Source: Linanthus parryae (lineage: Eukaryota > Streptophyta > Magnoliopsida > Ericales > Polemoniaceae). Taken from it: 64,000 nt of DNA. Numbering within the stretch: position 1 is the stretch's first letter; the number at the start of each line of letters is the position of its first letter. Positions 34,151-45,800 of the stretch are shown piece by piece. The stretch covers positions 88,189,136-88,253,135 of the forward strand of contig JALGPY010000007.1 in NCBI GenBank assembly GCA_023055425.1, in the 5' to 3' direction. Both the position numbers and the translations under genes were made by a program. A model generated the notes under the pieces. The model searched no databases and was not told the origin of the DNA. It was given only the letters and a program-made list of their open reading frames with translations.

Positions 34151-35826
34151 ATGTCTCAGGAGGATGATGTCAGTAACAGATCGCCTTCCACCGAAGCCGC
34201 CTCAGGAGAGGAGATCCGCCGCACTCCTACGACCACCGGTGAAGCCCCGACGCTAGAGACCTTGGACGCTACCATCCAGAGTCAGGCGAAGGCTCTCAAA
34301 GCTCAATCGGCGCAGTTAGAACGGATCATGGCTGTCCTGGGGACTCTTGCACCAAACCCTGCACCAGCCACCGCCGTTTCTCAGGGAGGAGGAGCCCCTA
34401 CCGCTCAAGGACTGGGAGTGTCAACCACACCCCCAACCCTAATCTGCAGACTCCACCGGCGACTACGCAGCTACCCTCAATTCAAGGGCCAACAGCTCAA
34501 ATGTTGCCCCTCACCGCTCATACTCCTCAGCCTCCGGCTCTGGCACCTAACCCGTCTTCGCAGTATCCCTTGCCTCCTCCAACGGCAATCTGGGGCAATG
34601 TGAACGCCCAATATGTTCCCAATCCTCCTGCGGCATATGTGTCTCCTCCGCCTGCGGCAACCCCTCCTCCTGCTACCGAGGGAAACACTCCAGAGTGTAT
34701 GACGTCTCTGCAGAAGCGCATAGACACTATTCTGGCTCACCAATCATTCGCGGATACCATCATCCCGAAGCTAGACAACGATCCACCTATCCCGCGAGAG
34801 ATCTATCTCATGCCTAACCCGGTGGGGTACAAGGCTCCTAAATGGGACAAGTTCGAAGATGTCAATGGAAACGCTCATGAACATGTCATGCGTTTCATCG
34901 ATGTCATGGGGCCGTATGGAGCCGATCCCAAACTGCGGATGCGAGAGTTCCCAAAATCCTTAGGGAACGTAGCGTACAAGTGGTACAGGACGTTGGAAGC
35001 CGGATCCGTGAAGACCTGGGATGACATGGTCCAAAAGTTCTACACCAAGTTCTTCCAGATGGAAGAAAAGGTGACAATGATCCACCTCTCACGAATGTAT
35101 CAGAAGCGCGAGGAGGACGGAATAACTTTCATCAAGAAGTTCAGGGCGAAGTCCTTGGAATGCAAAGATCCGATGCTCGAAAGTAGGCTCGTAGAGATAT
35201 GCCTGCAGTGCATGCGAGATGAATACAAAGGTATGCTCATTAACATGCAAACGCCTACGTTTTCGAAACTAATCAAATGTACGAAGAACATCGAGCCTAT
35301 AGTGGAGAGGCAGAAAAAGAAAAGCACCCCGGAGCGATCCTCGGGCGGCACTACTTTCAAGATCGGGAGATTCAGCTATAAGAGGGGACGCAAAGCTGAA
35401 GTCAATACAGTTTCGCCCCAGAAGCAGGCGAAGGTTGTGAACTTTGACGCACCACCTCTGCCATGTTCGGTGGAAGAAGCAAGCGACCTCTGCAGACAAT
35501 GGCGCAAGGACGGCGTCCTACCGCCGCTCGAGAGGGCACACTCCAAGGAGATGATGAGGGACCCGAAGTGGTGCGATTACCACGGCAAGGTCATGCATCC
35601 CACAACGGACTATAAGAAGCTCAGGATTGTGTTCAGCCAAAAGATGAAGAATGGCGAGCTGATCGTCAGTGACCACAGGAAGGATGTGCGCAACAATCCA
35701 CTTCCTGCCCATGCGGAGCAGGAATCTAAAGGTAAAGAGGGCGCTATGATCTCGATTGTTGACCTGGAAGAGGACGCAGAGGATGGTCTACCCATCATTG
35801 CCGAAGTCCATAACGATGAGGACTAA
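34151..35826 (+). pseudogene. gag of Tat-lineage element D
   Basis: The start is ATG 34151 (MSQEDDVSNRSPSTEAASGE). The N-terminal third has a helix (SQAKALKAQSAQLERIMAVL) and Pro-rich low complexity. A 1-bp shift near 34420 moves the rest to the frame of 34501-35826. The retrotransposon gag domain is at PKWDKFEDVNGNAHEHVMRF, with WYRTLEAGSVKTWDDMVQKF and FYTKFF. A degraded zinc-binding or basic region follows (WCDYHGKVMHPTTDYKKL). The frame ends at TAA 35824-35826, but the same frame continues into protease with no other stop. The TAA may therefore be a mutation or a gag-pol boundary stop. Gag forms the virus-like particle. Confidence 0.85.
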
Positions 35827-36762
35827 TGCGTAGATACAGAGGACGAACGTGCCGACCGGATGAAGGGGTCGCACGGCTTCAGCAGATTCTTCGACGAGAT
35901 GAACTTCTCAGAGAAATGCCGGACAGAAATGACGAAAGCGATCTTAAGGATAGCAGAAGACTATGAGGAGGATCTCGTAGTCTCCAATGGGAAAGTCGTT
36001 AGGGCGTCTCGCTCTACAGAAAAGATTATGACCTTTTCCGCCAGCGACAAAAAGACAGATGCGAGCCACCAGAGGCCTCTGTATGTGACGGCCATCATCA
36101 ATGGCGTCGAGTTCAAAAGAGCGTTCGTCGACGGAGGAGCAGCGGTTAACGTCGTTTCACTCCACACACTGAAGCTAGCAGGGATCCCCGAGTACAAGAT
36201 TGTCAAACGTCCATCCCCGTTGATGGGATTCAGAAGTGACTCCAGAATGACGATAGGATGGATCCGCCTGGGCGTCCAGATCGGCAAAATCAAGTGCTCA
36301 GAAAATTTCTATGTCATAGATGCGAACACTACGTATCACATGATCATAGGTCGAGCCTGGATTCATCGCTTTGATGCTGTTCCTTCAACAGCTCACCAAG
36401 TGATGAAAGCTATTTGGAACGACAGAATAGTCGAGATACCGACTTCAATGATTCCATTCAAAATGGATGAAGCACACCTCAGCGAGGCAGTGTGGTTCAC
36501 CGAGATGGCGGACGAGCAAACACCGGGGCCATTCAACCATACTCCTTTACCCCTATGGGAAAATATCAAGGATCAGTCACCTGCGGGAGTGATGGTGACA
36601 AGGGAGGATGCCAAGGAAAAGCCGCCCACACGGAAAGAGGCGCCGCGGATCGCCTACCAGCGAAAGAACGTGTATACTCTGAAGAGAATAGCAAAGCATG
36701 ACCCTGAAGGCAAGGAGATAGAGAGTTTCTACGCCAACGGGATGAAGTGCTATCGCATATGA
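35827..36762 (+). pseudogene. Protease region of element D
   Basis: In the same frame as the end of gag. The retroviral-type aspartic protease motif is FVDGGAAVNVVSLHTLKLAG (about 36124-36183), with Gly where Ser/Thr is more usual at the second position, as often in Tat elements. The following flap and second beta-hairpin are GWIRLGVQIGKIKCSENFYV and HMIIGRAWIHRFDAVPST. The frame stops at TGA 36760-36762 and resumes without shift, leading to RT. Its role would be cleavage of the polyprotein. Confidence 0.85.
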
Positions 36763-39095
36763 AGGTGCGCGGGGGTGTCCTCACACGGGCATGGGGATAT
36801 CCCTGAGGAAATCAACCAAATCGAGCAGGTTGCGGTAACGGAAAAACCAATGCAGAGCACTCCAGACGAGAAGCTCAAAGAAGCACCCGAATGTATGGAA
36901 GAAAAACCCAGACCGCAAAAGCAAGAGCTAAAGGAGGTGTTCCTAAGCCCGAACGAAGAAAAGAAAAGGCCAGTCTTTCTAAGTGCGGACCTCACAAGAG
37001 AAGAGGAGAAAGGACTGCTACAATTCCTGACTGAATACAAGGATGTGTTCGCATGGGAGTATGATGAGATGCCCGGCTTGGACACATGTATCACTATGCA
37101 CCGTTTAGACATCATTCCGGGGTCTAAGCCGGTAAAGTAGAGCACAAGAAGCTTCAGGCCAGAGCTTAACGTGAAGATCAAACAGGAGATTGTCAAACTC
37201 CTGGACGCCAAGTTCATAGAGCCGAATCACCATCCTACATGGCTGGCCAACATTGTGCCAGTGGTAAAGAAAAACGGACAGCTTCGCATCTGCGTGGATT
37301 TCCGGGATCTCAATCGTTTCTGCCCCAAGGACGATTTTCCGCTTCCCAACATTGATCTGCTTATTGATTCGACAGCGGGTCATCGCATGTTCAGTTTCAT
37401 GGACGGCTTCAGCGGATACAATCAGATCAAGATGGACCCTGAAGATGCGCGGAAAACTGCATTCATCACTCCAGTGGGGGTATTCAACTATACGGTGATG
37501 CCTTTCGGTCTCAAAAATGCAGGTGCAACTTATCAGCGAGCCATTATGGCCCTGTCCACGACATGATGCACAAGGAAGTGGAATTTTATGTGGACGACCT
37601 GGTGGTTAAATCCAAGCAGGAGGCAGATCACCTGGCGGATTTACGGAAAGTGTTCAATAGATGCAGACGCTTTCAACTGAAGATGAATCCCATGAAGTGC
37701 GCATTCGGGGTAACATCAGGGAAGTTCTTGGGATGCGTAGTGCATCGCCAAGGAATCGAGCCTGATCCTGCGAAAGTATCAGCCATCACCGGCATGACGC
37801 CGCCACATAACCAAAGTGCCTTGAAGACGTTTTTGGGAAAGCTCTCATATCTGCGGAGATTCATCCCAGCGATTGCCGAAATTACCTGCTGTTTTAGTGG
37901 CCTTCTCAAGAAAGATGCCGTATACAGCTGGACTCCGGAGCACGAAGCTGCGTTCGGGAAACTAAAGGATCTGCTGACGTCTTCAAAAATAATGATCGCA
38001 CCTCAATTAGGATCACCGCTTTTGCTGTATCTGACGTCAACGAGGAAGTCCATAGGAGCACTCTTGGCTCAGGAGTACGAGGGCCAAGAAAGGCCCATCT
38101 ACTACATCTCTCGCATCGTGCAGCCCGCCGAGTCAAGGTACACGGACATCGAGCGTCATTGCCTTGCCCTATTCTTCGTAATAGAGAAGTTGAGACACTA
38201 CTTTGCGTCGCACAAAGTGGTGGTGGTCACAAAAGTTGATCCCATACGATATCTTCTGACTCACACCACTCCTGGGGGAAGATTGGCGAAATGGTATATG
38301 ACCATCTCTCAATACGATATTACATGCGTGCGACCGCGAGTGATCAAGTCGCAGGCGGTGGCGGATTTGCTGGCACAATTTCCCGATAACAGTCACGAGC
38401 CAGTGATTGAAGAAGAACTTGAAGGACCTGAAATCTATGCAGTCGATGTACCCTATTGGACGCTCCATTTCGACGGTTCGTCAACAAGGAAATGTGGAGG
38501 CATTGGGATAGTCTTGACCAAGCAAGATGGGGAGGTCATACAGATGTCCGCAAAGCTTGACTTCGCAGTCACCAACAACGAGGCAGAATCTGAAGCCCTC
38601 ATAGCGGGACTTCGTGCAGCGAAATCTTTGGAAGTAAGAAACCTGACGGTCATGGGGGACTCCAATCTAATCGTCAAGCAAGCTTCGGGCGAGTACGGTC
38701 TGAAGGAAATAAACCTTCTGTCCTACCGGACCTTGGTACAAAAACTGGTGCAGCAATTCTGCGACGTTAGGTACGAGCACAAGCCCCGAGCGGATAACAG
38801 GCATGCAGACGCTTTGGCCACCTTGGGATCCAAGGTTAGCACAGACAAATGTCCTGCAAGAATCTCGATCGAAGTGCGAACGTCGTCAGCGTTAACAGAA
38901 GACGCATGCGACGATGAATACATGGATGATGCGGACTGGAGAAAGGCAATCTACGGGCCATCGCAGAAGGCACAAGCAACGAGAATTGGGTACTTACAAA
39001 GGGGTATTGCATACATCACAACACCCTTTACTACAAGGGCCCTGGCGGAATACTCATGCGACGTGTCTCCGAGCAAGAAGGAGAACTGCTGTTAG
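36763..39095 (+). pseudogene. Reverse transcriptase, RNase H and second (archaeal-type) RNase H of element D
   Basis: A linker (LLQFLTEYKDVFAWEYDEMP) leads to the RT after a TAG at 37138-37140. RT motifs: LRICVDFRDLNRFCPKDDFP, FMDGFSGYNQIKMDPEDARK, MPFGLKNAGATYQRAI; a 1-bp shift near 37550; then the catalytic FYVDDLVVKSK (YVDD at 37587-37598). The first RNase H reads LYLTSTRKSIGALLAQE, ERPIYYISRIV and the ERHCLAL helix. The second RNase H starts at YWTLHFDGSSTRKCGGIGIV (Asp at about 38472), with the downstream NNEAESEALIAGL (Glu), VMGDSNLIVKQ (Asp) and DNRHADALA (Asp) carboxylates all present. The tandem RNase H arrangement is the hallmark of the Tat lineage. A shift near 39040 separates the integrase frame. 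Confidence 0.92.
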
Positions 39096-40498
39096 AGAAG
39101 ATTCACCAACATGCTTGCGGAGAAAGCGAAGTGTCAATCTATCAGAAAGCTCAGAGATATGGCATTCATTGGCCAAACATGTCAACGGCCGCAGCACTGA
39201 TACAAGGAAAGTGCGAGAGTTGCGCACTGATCAAAGATTCTCTACTCATTGCTCTAACCGATGATGATGCGGATTGGAGGAAACCACTCTTTGATTTTCT
39301 CACCCAGGTTACTGTACCCGAATCGAGAAAAGAAGCTGAGAAACTGATAAGGAAAGCATCCCGATATGTGGTGCAAGAAAACCTGCTTTGGCGAAGAGGC
39401 CATGAGGGCAACTTGCTGCGATGTCTAGACAGCAGGGAAGCACAAGAAGTGATGGACCTTTCTCACCAGGTGGAACATCAGGGAGGTGCGAAATTATGCA
39501 GGCAACTCCTCTCAATTGGATATTTCTGGCCCACGATGGAGGTTGATTGCCGCACCAAAGTACGACGCTGCCAGGAATGTCAATTTAAAGGAAATCTAGT
39601 GCACGCTCCTGCTGTAGATCTACATGCATTGGGAACACCATGGCCCTTTCACACATGGGCTCTAGATTTTATTGGCCCCATTCGACCAACCTCGCACGGG
39701 AATCACTTCATTCTCACCGCGACTGAGTTGTTCACCAAATGGGTAGAAGCGATACCACTGAAGACGGCAAATGCGCTAGCTGTGGTCCATTTCATCCAAG
39801 AAAACATCATATGCAGGTTCGGAATTCCCAACACCGTCCTTTCAGACAATGGCACTCCTTTTGTTAATCGCCAGGTGGCTGCGAAGCTAGCAGAATACAA
39901 CATCAGGCAGATATGCTCCACCCCCTACTACCCGAAAGGGAATGGGCAAGCAGAAGCGACCAACAAGACGCTGTTGAGGATCTTGAGCAAGATGGTCGCG
40001 GATGACCACAAGAAGTGGGCTGAATCCTTAAGCATAGCCCTGTGGGCTTACCGGACTTCTCCGAGAACACCCACAGGGGTCTCACCATTCCTCCTATGCT
40101 ATGGGGCTGAGGTCGTGGTACCTGCGTAGGTAAAAGTCAACTCAGCAAGATTGGCCTTCCACGCATCGTACGACAATCAACGCGATCATGACTTAGTCCT
40201 GCTAGAGGAAAAGCGAGAGCAAGCTAAAAGGACCAACAAACGGTATCAAGAAAGGATTGCTCGTGCGTACAATAAAACAGTCCAGCGGAGAGATTTCGCA
40301 GTTGGAGATTTGGTCTTGCGCGCATCTGACCATTGCATGCGAGAGGCGGCTCACCCAAAGTTCGCAGCCAATTGGGAAGGGCCCTTTGAAGTCACAGAAG
40401 TCATTGACAGTGGCTATTGCAGCATACGGAGGTTGCACGGAACAACCTCAACTCCAAGCTCAGTCAACATGCGCTGGATTAAGAAGTACTATCCTTGA
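39056..40498 (+). pseudogene. Integrase of element D
   Basis: The HHCC zinc-binding N-terminus (LSHQVEHQGGAKLCRQL, then CRTKVRRCQECQ) precedes the catalytic core. The DDE residues are Asp in HTWALDFIGPI, Asp in VLSDNGTPFVN and Glu in KGNGQAEATNKTL. A TAG at 40127-40129 (after VVVPA) interrupts one continuous frame. The C-terminal part (RVYNKTVQRRDFAVGDLVLR-like, WEGPFEVTEVIDSGYCSI) ends at TGA 40496-40498 with KKYYP. No chromodomain is present, as expected for Tat and unlike chromoviruses. Confidence 0.9.
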
Positions 40499-40716
40499 CT
40501 TCTCTCATTTTATGCGTTTTATTACAACGTTGTCTTATGCTCTGTATAGCTATGATTCGCACAATATTCTCTCCCATATGAGAGAATTGTAATCTCATCT
40601 CTCCCATATGAGAGTACTATAATAAAATACTTCTCCCAAATGAGAAGAACTTCATACTTCTAGCTGTTTATATTGCTTCATTTAGTTTATTATTACTGTT
40701 AGCAAAAGACTATCCG
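40499..40716 (+). other. Post-pol region of element D with short CTCTCCCATATGAGAG repeats
   Basis: The self-complementary string CTCCCATATGAGAG occurs twice (about 40571-40584 and 40601-40614) and a third diverged copy CTCCCAAATGAGAAG is at about 40632. Such hairpin-forming repeats directly after the pol stop could affect RNA 3' processing; this is inference. Confidence 0.5.
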
Positions 40717-41440
40717 CCGCGATAGCAGCCTATGCGAATGCGATCTTAATTGATCTTCTAAGCCTATTTGTCACGATAGCAGCCTATGCGAATGCGATCT
40801 TAATTGATCTTCTAAGCCTATCTGTCACGATAGCAGCCTATGCAAATGCGATCTTAATTGATCTTCTAAGCCTATCTGTCACGATAGCAGCCTATGCGAA
40901 TGCGGTCTCAATTGATCTTTTAAGCCTATCTGTCACGATAGCAGCTCATGAAAATGCGATCTTAATTGATCCTTTAAGCCTATCTGCCACGATAGCAGCC
41001 TATGCGAGAATGATCTTAGTTGATCTCTTAAGCCTATCTGCCACGATAGCAGCTCATGCGAAAATGATCTTAGTTGATCTCTTAAGCCTATCTGCCACGA
41101 TAGCAGCTCATGCGAAAATGATCTTAATTGATCTTCTAAGCCTATCTGCCACGATAGCAGTTCATGCGAAAATGATCTAAATCGATCTTTTAAGCCTATC
41201 TGTCACGATAGCAGCCTATGCAAACATGATCTTAAATGATCTTTCAAGCCTATCTGTCGCGATAGCAGCGCTATACAAATGCGATTCTAAAAACGTTCTT
41301 ATGTCTATCTGCCATGATAGCAGCATTATGTAAAATGATCTTAAGTGATCTACAAAGGCCTATCTGATAAGATAGCACTCGCACTTGAATCTAAAGAAAA
41401 TCACAAGCCTATCTGCCAAGGTAGCATAGCTGCGCAAACA
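40717..41440 (+). repeat. 54-bp tandem repeat array in the 3' region of element D
   Basis: The unit begins GATAGCAGCCTATGCGAATG and continues through a CGATCTTAATTGATCTTCTA block and AGCCTATCTGTCAC. Unit starts are at 40721, 40775, 40829, 40883 and 40937 and continue at 54-bp steps to about 41261. The last two or three copies (to about 41440) are shortened and diverged. About 13 copies in all. The first five are the most alike, and a second subtype with GAAAATGATCTTAGTTGATC occupies the middle. Tandem repeats in the 3' untranslated region are a known feature of Tat/Ogre elements and a known source of satellites. Confidence 0.85.
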
Positions 41441-42821
41441 CGATCTCGAACGATCTAAAAACATATCCAAGCAACAATGCAAAATGTGTATATAGCACTA
41501 CAGAAGGCGAAATTTGCCAATACGCATGCGAAATTGTAATTTGTTGTGACAAGACAGCAAATCGTACAAAGCAATTTATCATTATGAGTCAAAAGGACTT
41601 ACAATTTATCTGTCTAGATAGCAGCTTACAAGCAAAAAAGCTCAAATCTAACTACGCAGCCAACATGGCTTATAATGCATCTAAAAAGTAACTTACAAGC
41701 GAGAAGTTATACATCGGGGGAATCCTAACTGAAAAAGGATGAACCTAACGGTCCTAACACCGGCTATGCGATACACAAATCTACGGCCAAAGATCTGTAG
41801 CAAGTAGGGCGCTCCTGCGAGAAGATCAGCCCGCCATTCACTACGTCCCTAGCAGCAAGATCTGGGTGACACTACGTCCAAGATCTCAGGATCTGACAAG
41901 GCCTCTGTCTGATCAAGATATGTACCAGAGGAACCACCTGTTCCGGCGTTTGCAGCCGTACAAAACAGGGGAGCAGTCATTCCTCGGGTAATGGGCTCCT
42001 TGTCCAAATAGACGAGCGCATTGGCTCGCCACCCTGAGTTCAAGAACGAGGAGGCAAGAAATTCTCCTCCGGGCATGCTGGAGGAGAATCCCGCCGTTCA
42101 TTACGAGTCGGTAGCAAGGTCATTACGGCGCTGCACCTCGCCGGGAGGCGGCCGGAAACATGACCTGCAAGCATAATAGACGAAGAAAATTCTTGGAACA
42201 GATGTGAGGTACTATTTGCATCTTCTCTATGAAAGTTACAAATATCAGTAAACCTCATAAAGCGGATCTTGGAAACTATTTCTATAGCACAAAGCATAAA
42301 CTCAGGTTTCACAACTTGAAGTGGCCATGAATCAACGAAAAATAAGCGTTGAAGCCAGCAGTCGTAAGGACTCACGGCAAAGCACATTTTGCGATGAAGA
42401 ACCCAAATGGCAAAAGGCAAGATTTATATAGACCCTGTGGAGACTCTTCATTTGCCAAGATGAGTTAGCAGAATTTGAAAAGAGGGTAAGGATCAATCAC
42501 TTACGCCTTGAAAAGCGGTAACAATCAATTACCCTACTAAAGGCTACGGCGGTTCAGTTGCGTATCCTAATTAATGATGGATGGTCATGATTCGGATGGA
42601 CTTCCCAAGGAAAGCGTGCTTATCTAATGAGCAATTAGCGCGAAAATCAAGGCAGAATATCAATTGCTGACGTCATAAATTGATATGCACAGAGATATTC
42701 TAGCAAATCCCTGAAATGGCAAAACGGGCATTTCAATTCTTTTTGAAAAAAAGGGGGGGGGGGAGAAACCCTAGCAACATTACAATAATGTTTCAGCTAT
42801 TTATTTGATGCTTTTCAAAAA
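41441..42821. other. Region between tandem repeat and antisense gene end
   Basis: No coding sequence that I can defend. On the minus strand this would be the 3' flank or UTR of the antisense gene. A minus frame at 42420-42040 is open for 126 codons but lacks a recognisable domain. It contains TGACGTCA (42668-42675) and a run of 11 G preceded by seven A (42746-42763), which resembles a polypurine tract. Confidence 0.4.
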
Positions 42822-45800
42822 TCAAAATAAGCCCTTGGTCAAGGAGTCATAGGGGGTAAACTGACGGCTCAGATTCTCCACTTGCTCTGCTTCCTGCTTC
42901 AATTGCTCGCATTTGGCATTCATCTCACGATAGAGCTTCATAGCCTCTTCAACCTTTTGCTTTTGCTGCTCTACCTTCTTCTTCTCAGCTGCGAGGTTTT
43001 GGTGGCCGCGCTTCAAAGTTACGGCCGCACGAATCAGGGTAACTCTTTTGATAAGAAACTTGAAGCCCAGCCTGCCTTGAACTTTGGCGAGAAGATTTTG
43101 GCACATGCCAAAAAGCAATTCGGCACTCTAAGGAGAAATGGTCGCAGGTGTGGCCGCGGACAGCTGCTCCAAAATACAGATGGCTTCGGAAAGAAATAGC
43201 CTCCTGTCAAATGGCCCTATCTCCAGAGACCTCGCAAATGACTGGGGGTAGGTGAGGCGCATCCGAACTAGCCAGTCCACATCGGCTTGCTTCAAACCTG
43301 AAGCAATGTCAAAGCCAAGTTGTACTATCAAATTCACAGATGAAGAATACGAAATGCGAACAGCAAAACACGACATACCAGTTCCTTCAAGGATCTCGCG
43401 CATAGAAGGAATGCGCATTGCTGGGGTGGTTGAAGACTGTCCTCGTTCCATTTCCCTTCTATCAGCTGCGAGCTCTAACTCCTCATAGTTGGGGGGAAGA
43501 GTATAAGCCGCACCAGGTGCGATTGCAGCCCCGACCTGCAAGCCCCAAAAGCTCCACGCAGGAAGAGGTGCCGCCGACTCAGTCATCGCTGGAGACGTGG
43601 TGGCAGTCGAAGTTGCTTGGCTAGGGATACTTTCAGATGCGATAGCATCAACAGCATTTGTTCTTATTTCCTCAGCACCAGCATGGACATCTTCCTCCAT
43701 TAGCAAAGTGTCAGCCTCGACATCATCAGAAAGTTCGATGATGTCCTCAAAAGGCTCTCCCACATATTCAGCAGCCACGACGGGCTTCTCGATATGAGAA
43801 CTCGGAACCGGGACATAGGACGCAGAAGGTTGACTCCTTTGCTCCAACACGGGTTCATCAGCATTGCCTGCGATACAAAATGCAATGGTGTGAGGTAACT
43901 TGTATCGTATGATATTTTATTATCTTTGCTAAGCTAAGAGCAAGCACCTCCACGCGAAGGTGGGATTTCAGTATCCTCGTCATACGCTAAGGACGTGGAA
44001 TCTTGCCCTATTAATGTGTCCTCATTAAGCATGTCTTTAAGATGAGCATGACCTGGGGCGCGAAGAAACCAGTCATGATTATGTTTTGAGTTGCTAAGCC
44101 TAGTTCATGCATATCGTTCAGGTGATTACCTGAGGGTTCACCGCACTTGCCTACTAGCAAACGGCGAATGTCAGCTTTTGACACACCATGCTTTAATGCA
44201 CCAACAATAACATCTCGATAAGTTACCGCGAGATTAAAAATCTCACCTTCATTGCCGCCTGCGATTTCTTCAAAATCCGCTTGGGCTTGCTCTAAGGCTG
44301 CCGCATCCTCTTCTGGAGCCGCATCCTCCTCTTCCGCTTGAGGAGCCATCTCTTCGGGAAGCACATCTTCCTCATCAATTGGACGCACTAAGTCGTCAAC
44401 ATGCTGTTCTTCGAGGCTCCTCTGCCTCACACGCTCGAGCTCCTCCTCTTCTCGCTGTCTTCTCCTTTCAGCAGCTTCCACAGCTGTCTTCCTGGACTCG
44501 GCGAGAATGTCCTCGCTTATGGGTTTGTCAGAAATGCCAGAATGAGCACCCCTCTTCTGCCTCTTGGCCAAAAGGCCACTGATGGTCTCATCATCATCAT
44601 CACCTGCGAAGAAACTATTGGTTCAAAATCAAGTGGCAAAAGAGTTACGATAATGAGAAGAGAAACGCGATTGAGATACCTCCTGATTCTTCCTCATGTA
44701 TCACATTTACTCTTTCTTCTTCTTCTTAATCTCCTTCTCTGGGCTCCCGCCTATCCTCTTCTTCCTCCTGGCCAAATGGAACGAAGGTCTCCACTGCGAG
44801 CTCCTTCCGCGTTTTACCGGTCATGCGACCTTTGCCTTTGTCCTTGGCAGAAAGGGATCTCGCAGGAGGGGAAGTTGGAGCGCTTCTAGGGGAAGAAATT
44901 GTAATTCCCCTTTGCCTAGGCCTCTTCGCTCTTGGCGCGACAGTCGCTGGAGGAGACGGATCATCTCTAGGGGGAGACAAGGCCGGAGCATTGTCTATCA
45001 GCGAGTCAGCAAAAGCATTCATGACCTCACGAATCCTGGCTTCGAACTCAGGATCCATCCTCGATGCTAGCCGAAACGACTGTCCTTGTCTTCTTGTGGT
45101 CACAATGGTGTTAACCAGCGATTTGGAACGCTCACCAGATGCAAACCTCCGCACATGGCACTACAGCAAGCAGTGTAGAATGAGGTTGTCAATATATTGA
45201 AGTAAAGAAGCTTAGCACATGTGGAAAAAAAGTTGCTTACCTTAGAAAAAGTCTCGCTATATCTGATGACATGCGAGTCGCCTTTTCTAACCGCAGCAAT
45301 CTTTTCATCTAGAATGATGGTGGGACACAAATGGTTCTCGTGATCCAACAATAAGTAGCAACCATACTCAGACTCGTCCAGACTGCAATTGGGACGAAGA
45401 GGAAAAGAGTTTCTTTTGATCACGGGAGCTCTGCTTGGCTGGGGGGCTGACTGCGTCTCGAATCTTGTGTGTTGGGCGTTCCAGCATGCGAGCCAGTTTT
45501 TGGAATAACCGCCTTCACGGTTTCCTGCAGGTTGCTCAAAGGGAAGGTTGCTCAGCAAGACTGTTTTGCACTCCTTTGTCAACAAACGCTTATAGCAGCC
45601 TCTGACAATAGACTGTGGCCAGATTGATGGCGCCACTGCATCAAAGCCGAATTGGGGAGAAACGCGAGTGGGATCAACATCCACAGTAATCCTCTCATAC
45701 CTCGGCGCGAGCTCACGAATATGCTCTGCGACAGCAGGAAGGGAACCTCGCAGGCACCAGCAAATGAATTCGCGATAGCGCTCATGGAAATGCTCTCCAT

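Noticed and set aside
34477..36293. Several minus-strand frames opposite gag and protease of element D
   Set aside because: Shadows of the real plus-strand gag-pol frames; no domain and no splice continuity, unlike the antisense gene at 42822-47121.
40717..41440. Regularly spaced repeats that might suggest a CRISPR array
   Set aside because: The whole 54-bp unit repeats without unique spacers and the context is a plant retrotransposon, so it is a tandem repeat in a 3' untranslated region.
42040..42420. Minus-strand 126-codon frame after the antisense gene
   Set aside because: Downstream of the final TGA of the six-exon model, with no recognisable domain and no splice link that I could justify; treated as 3' flank.
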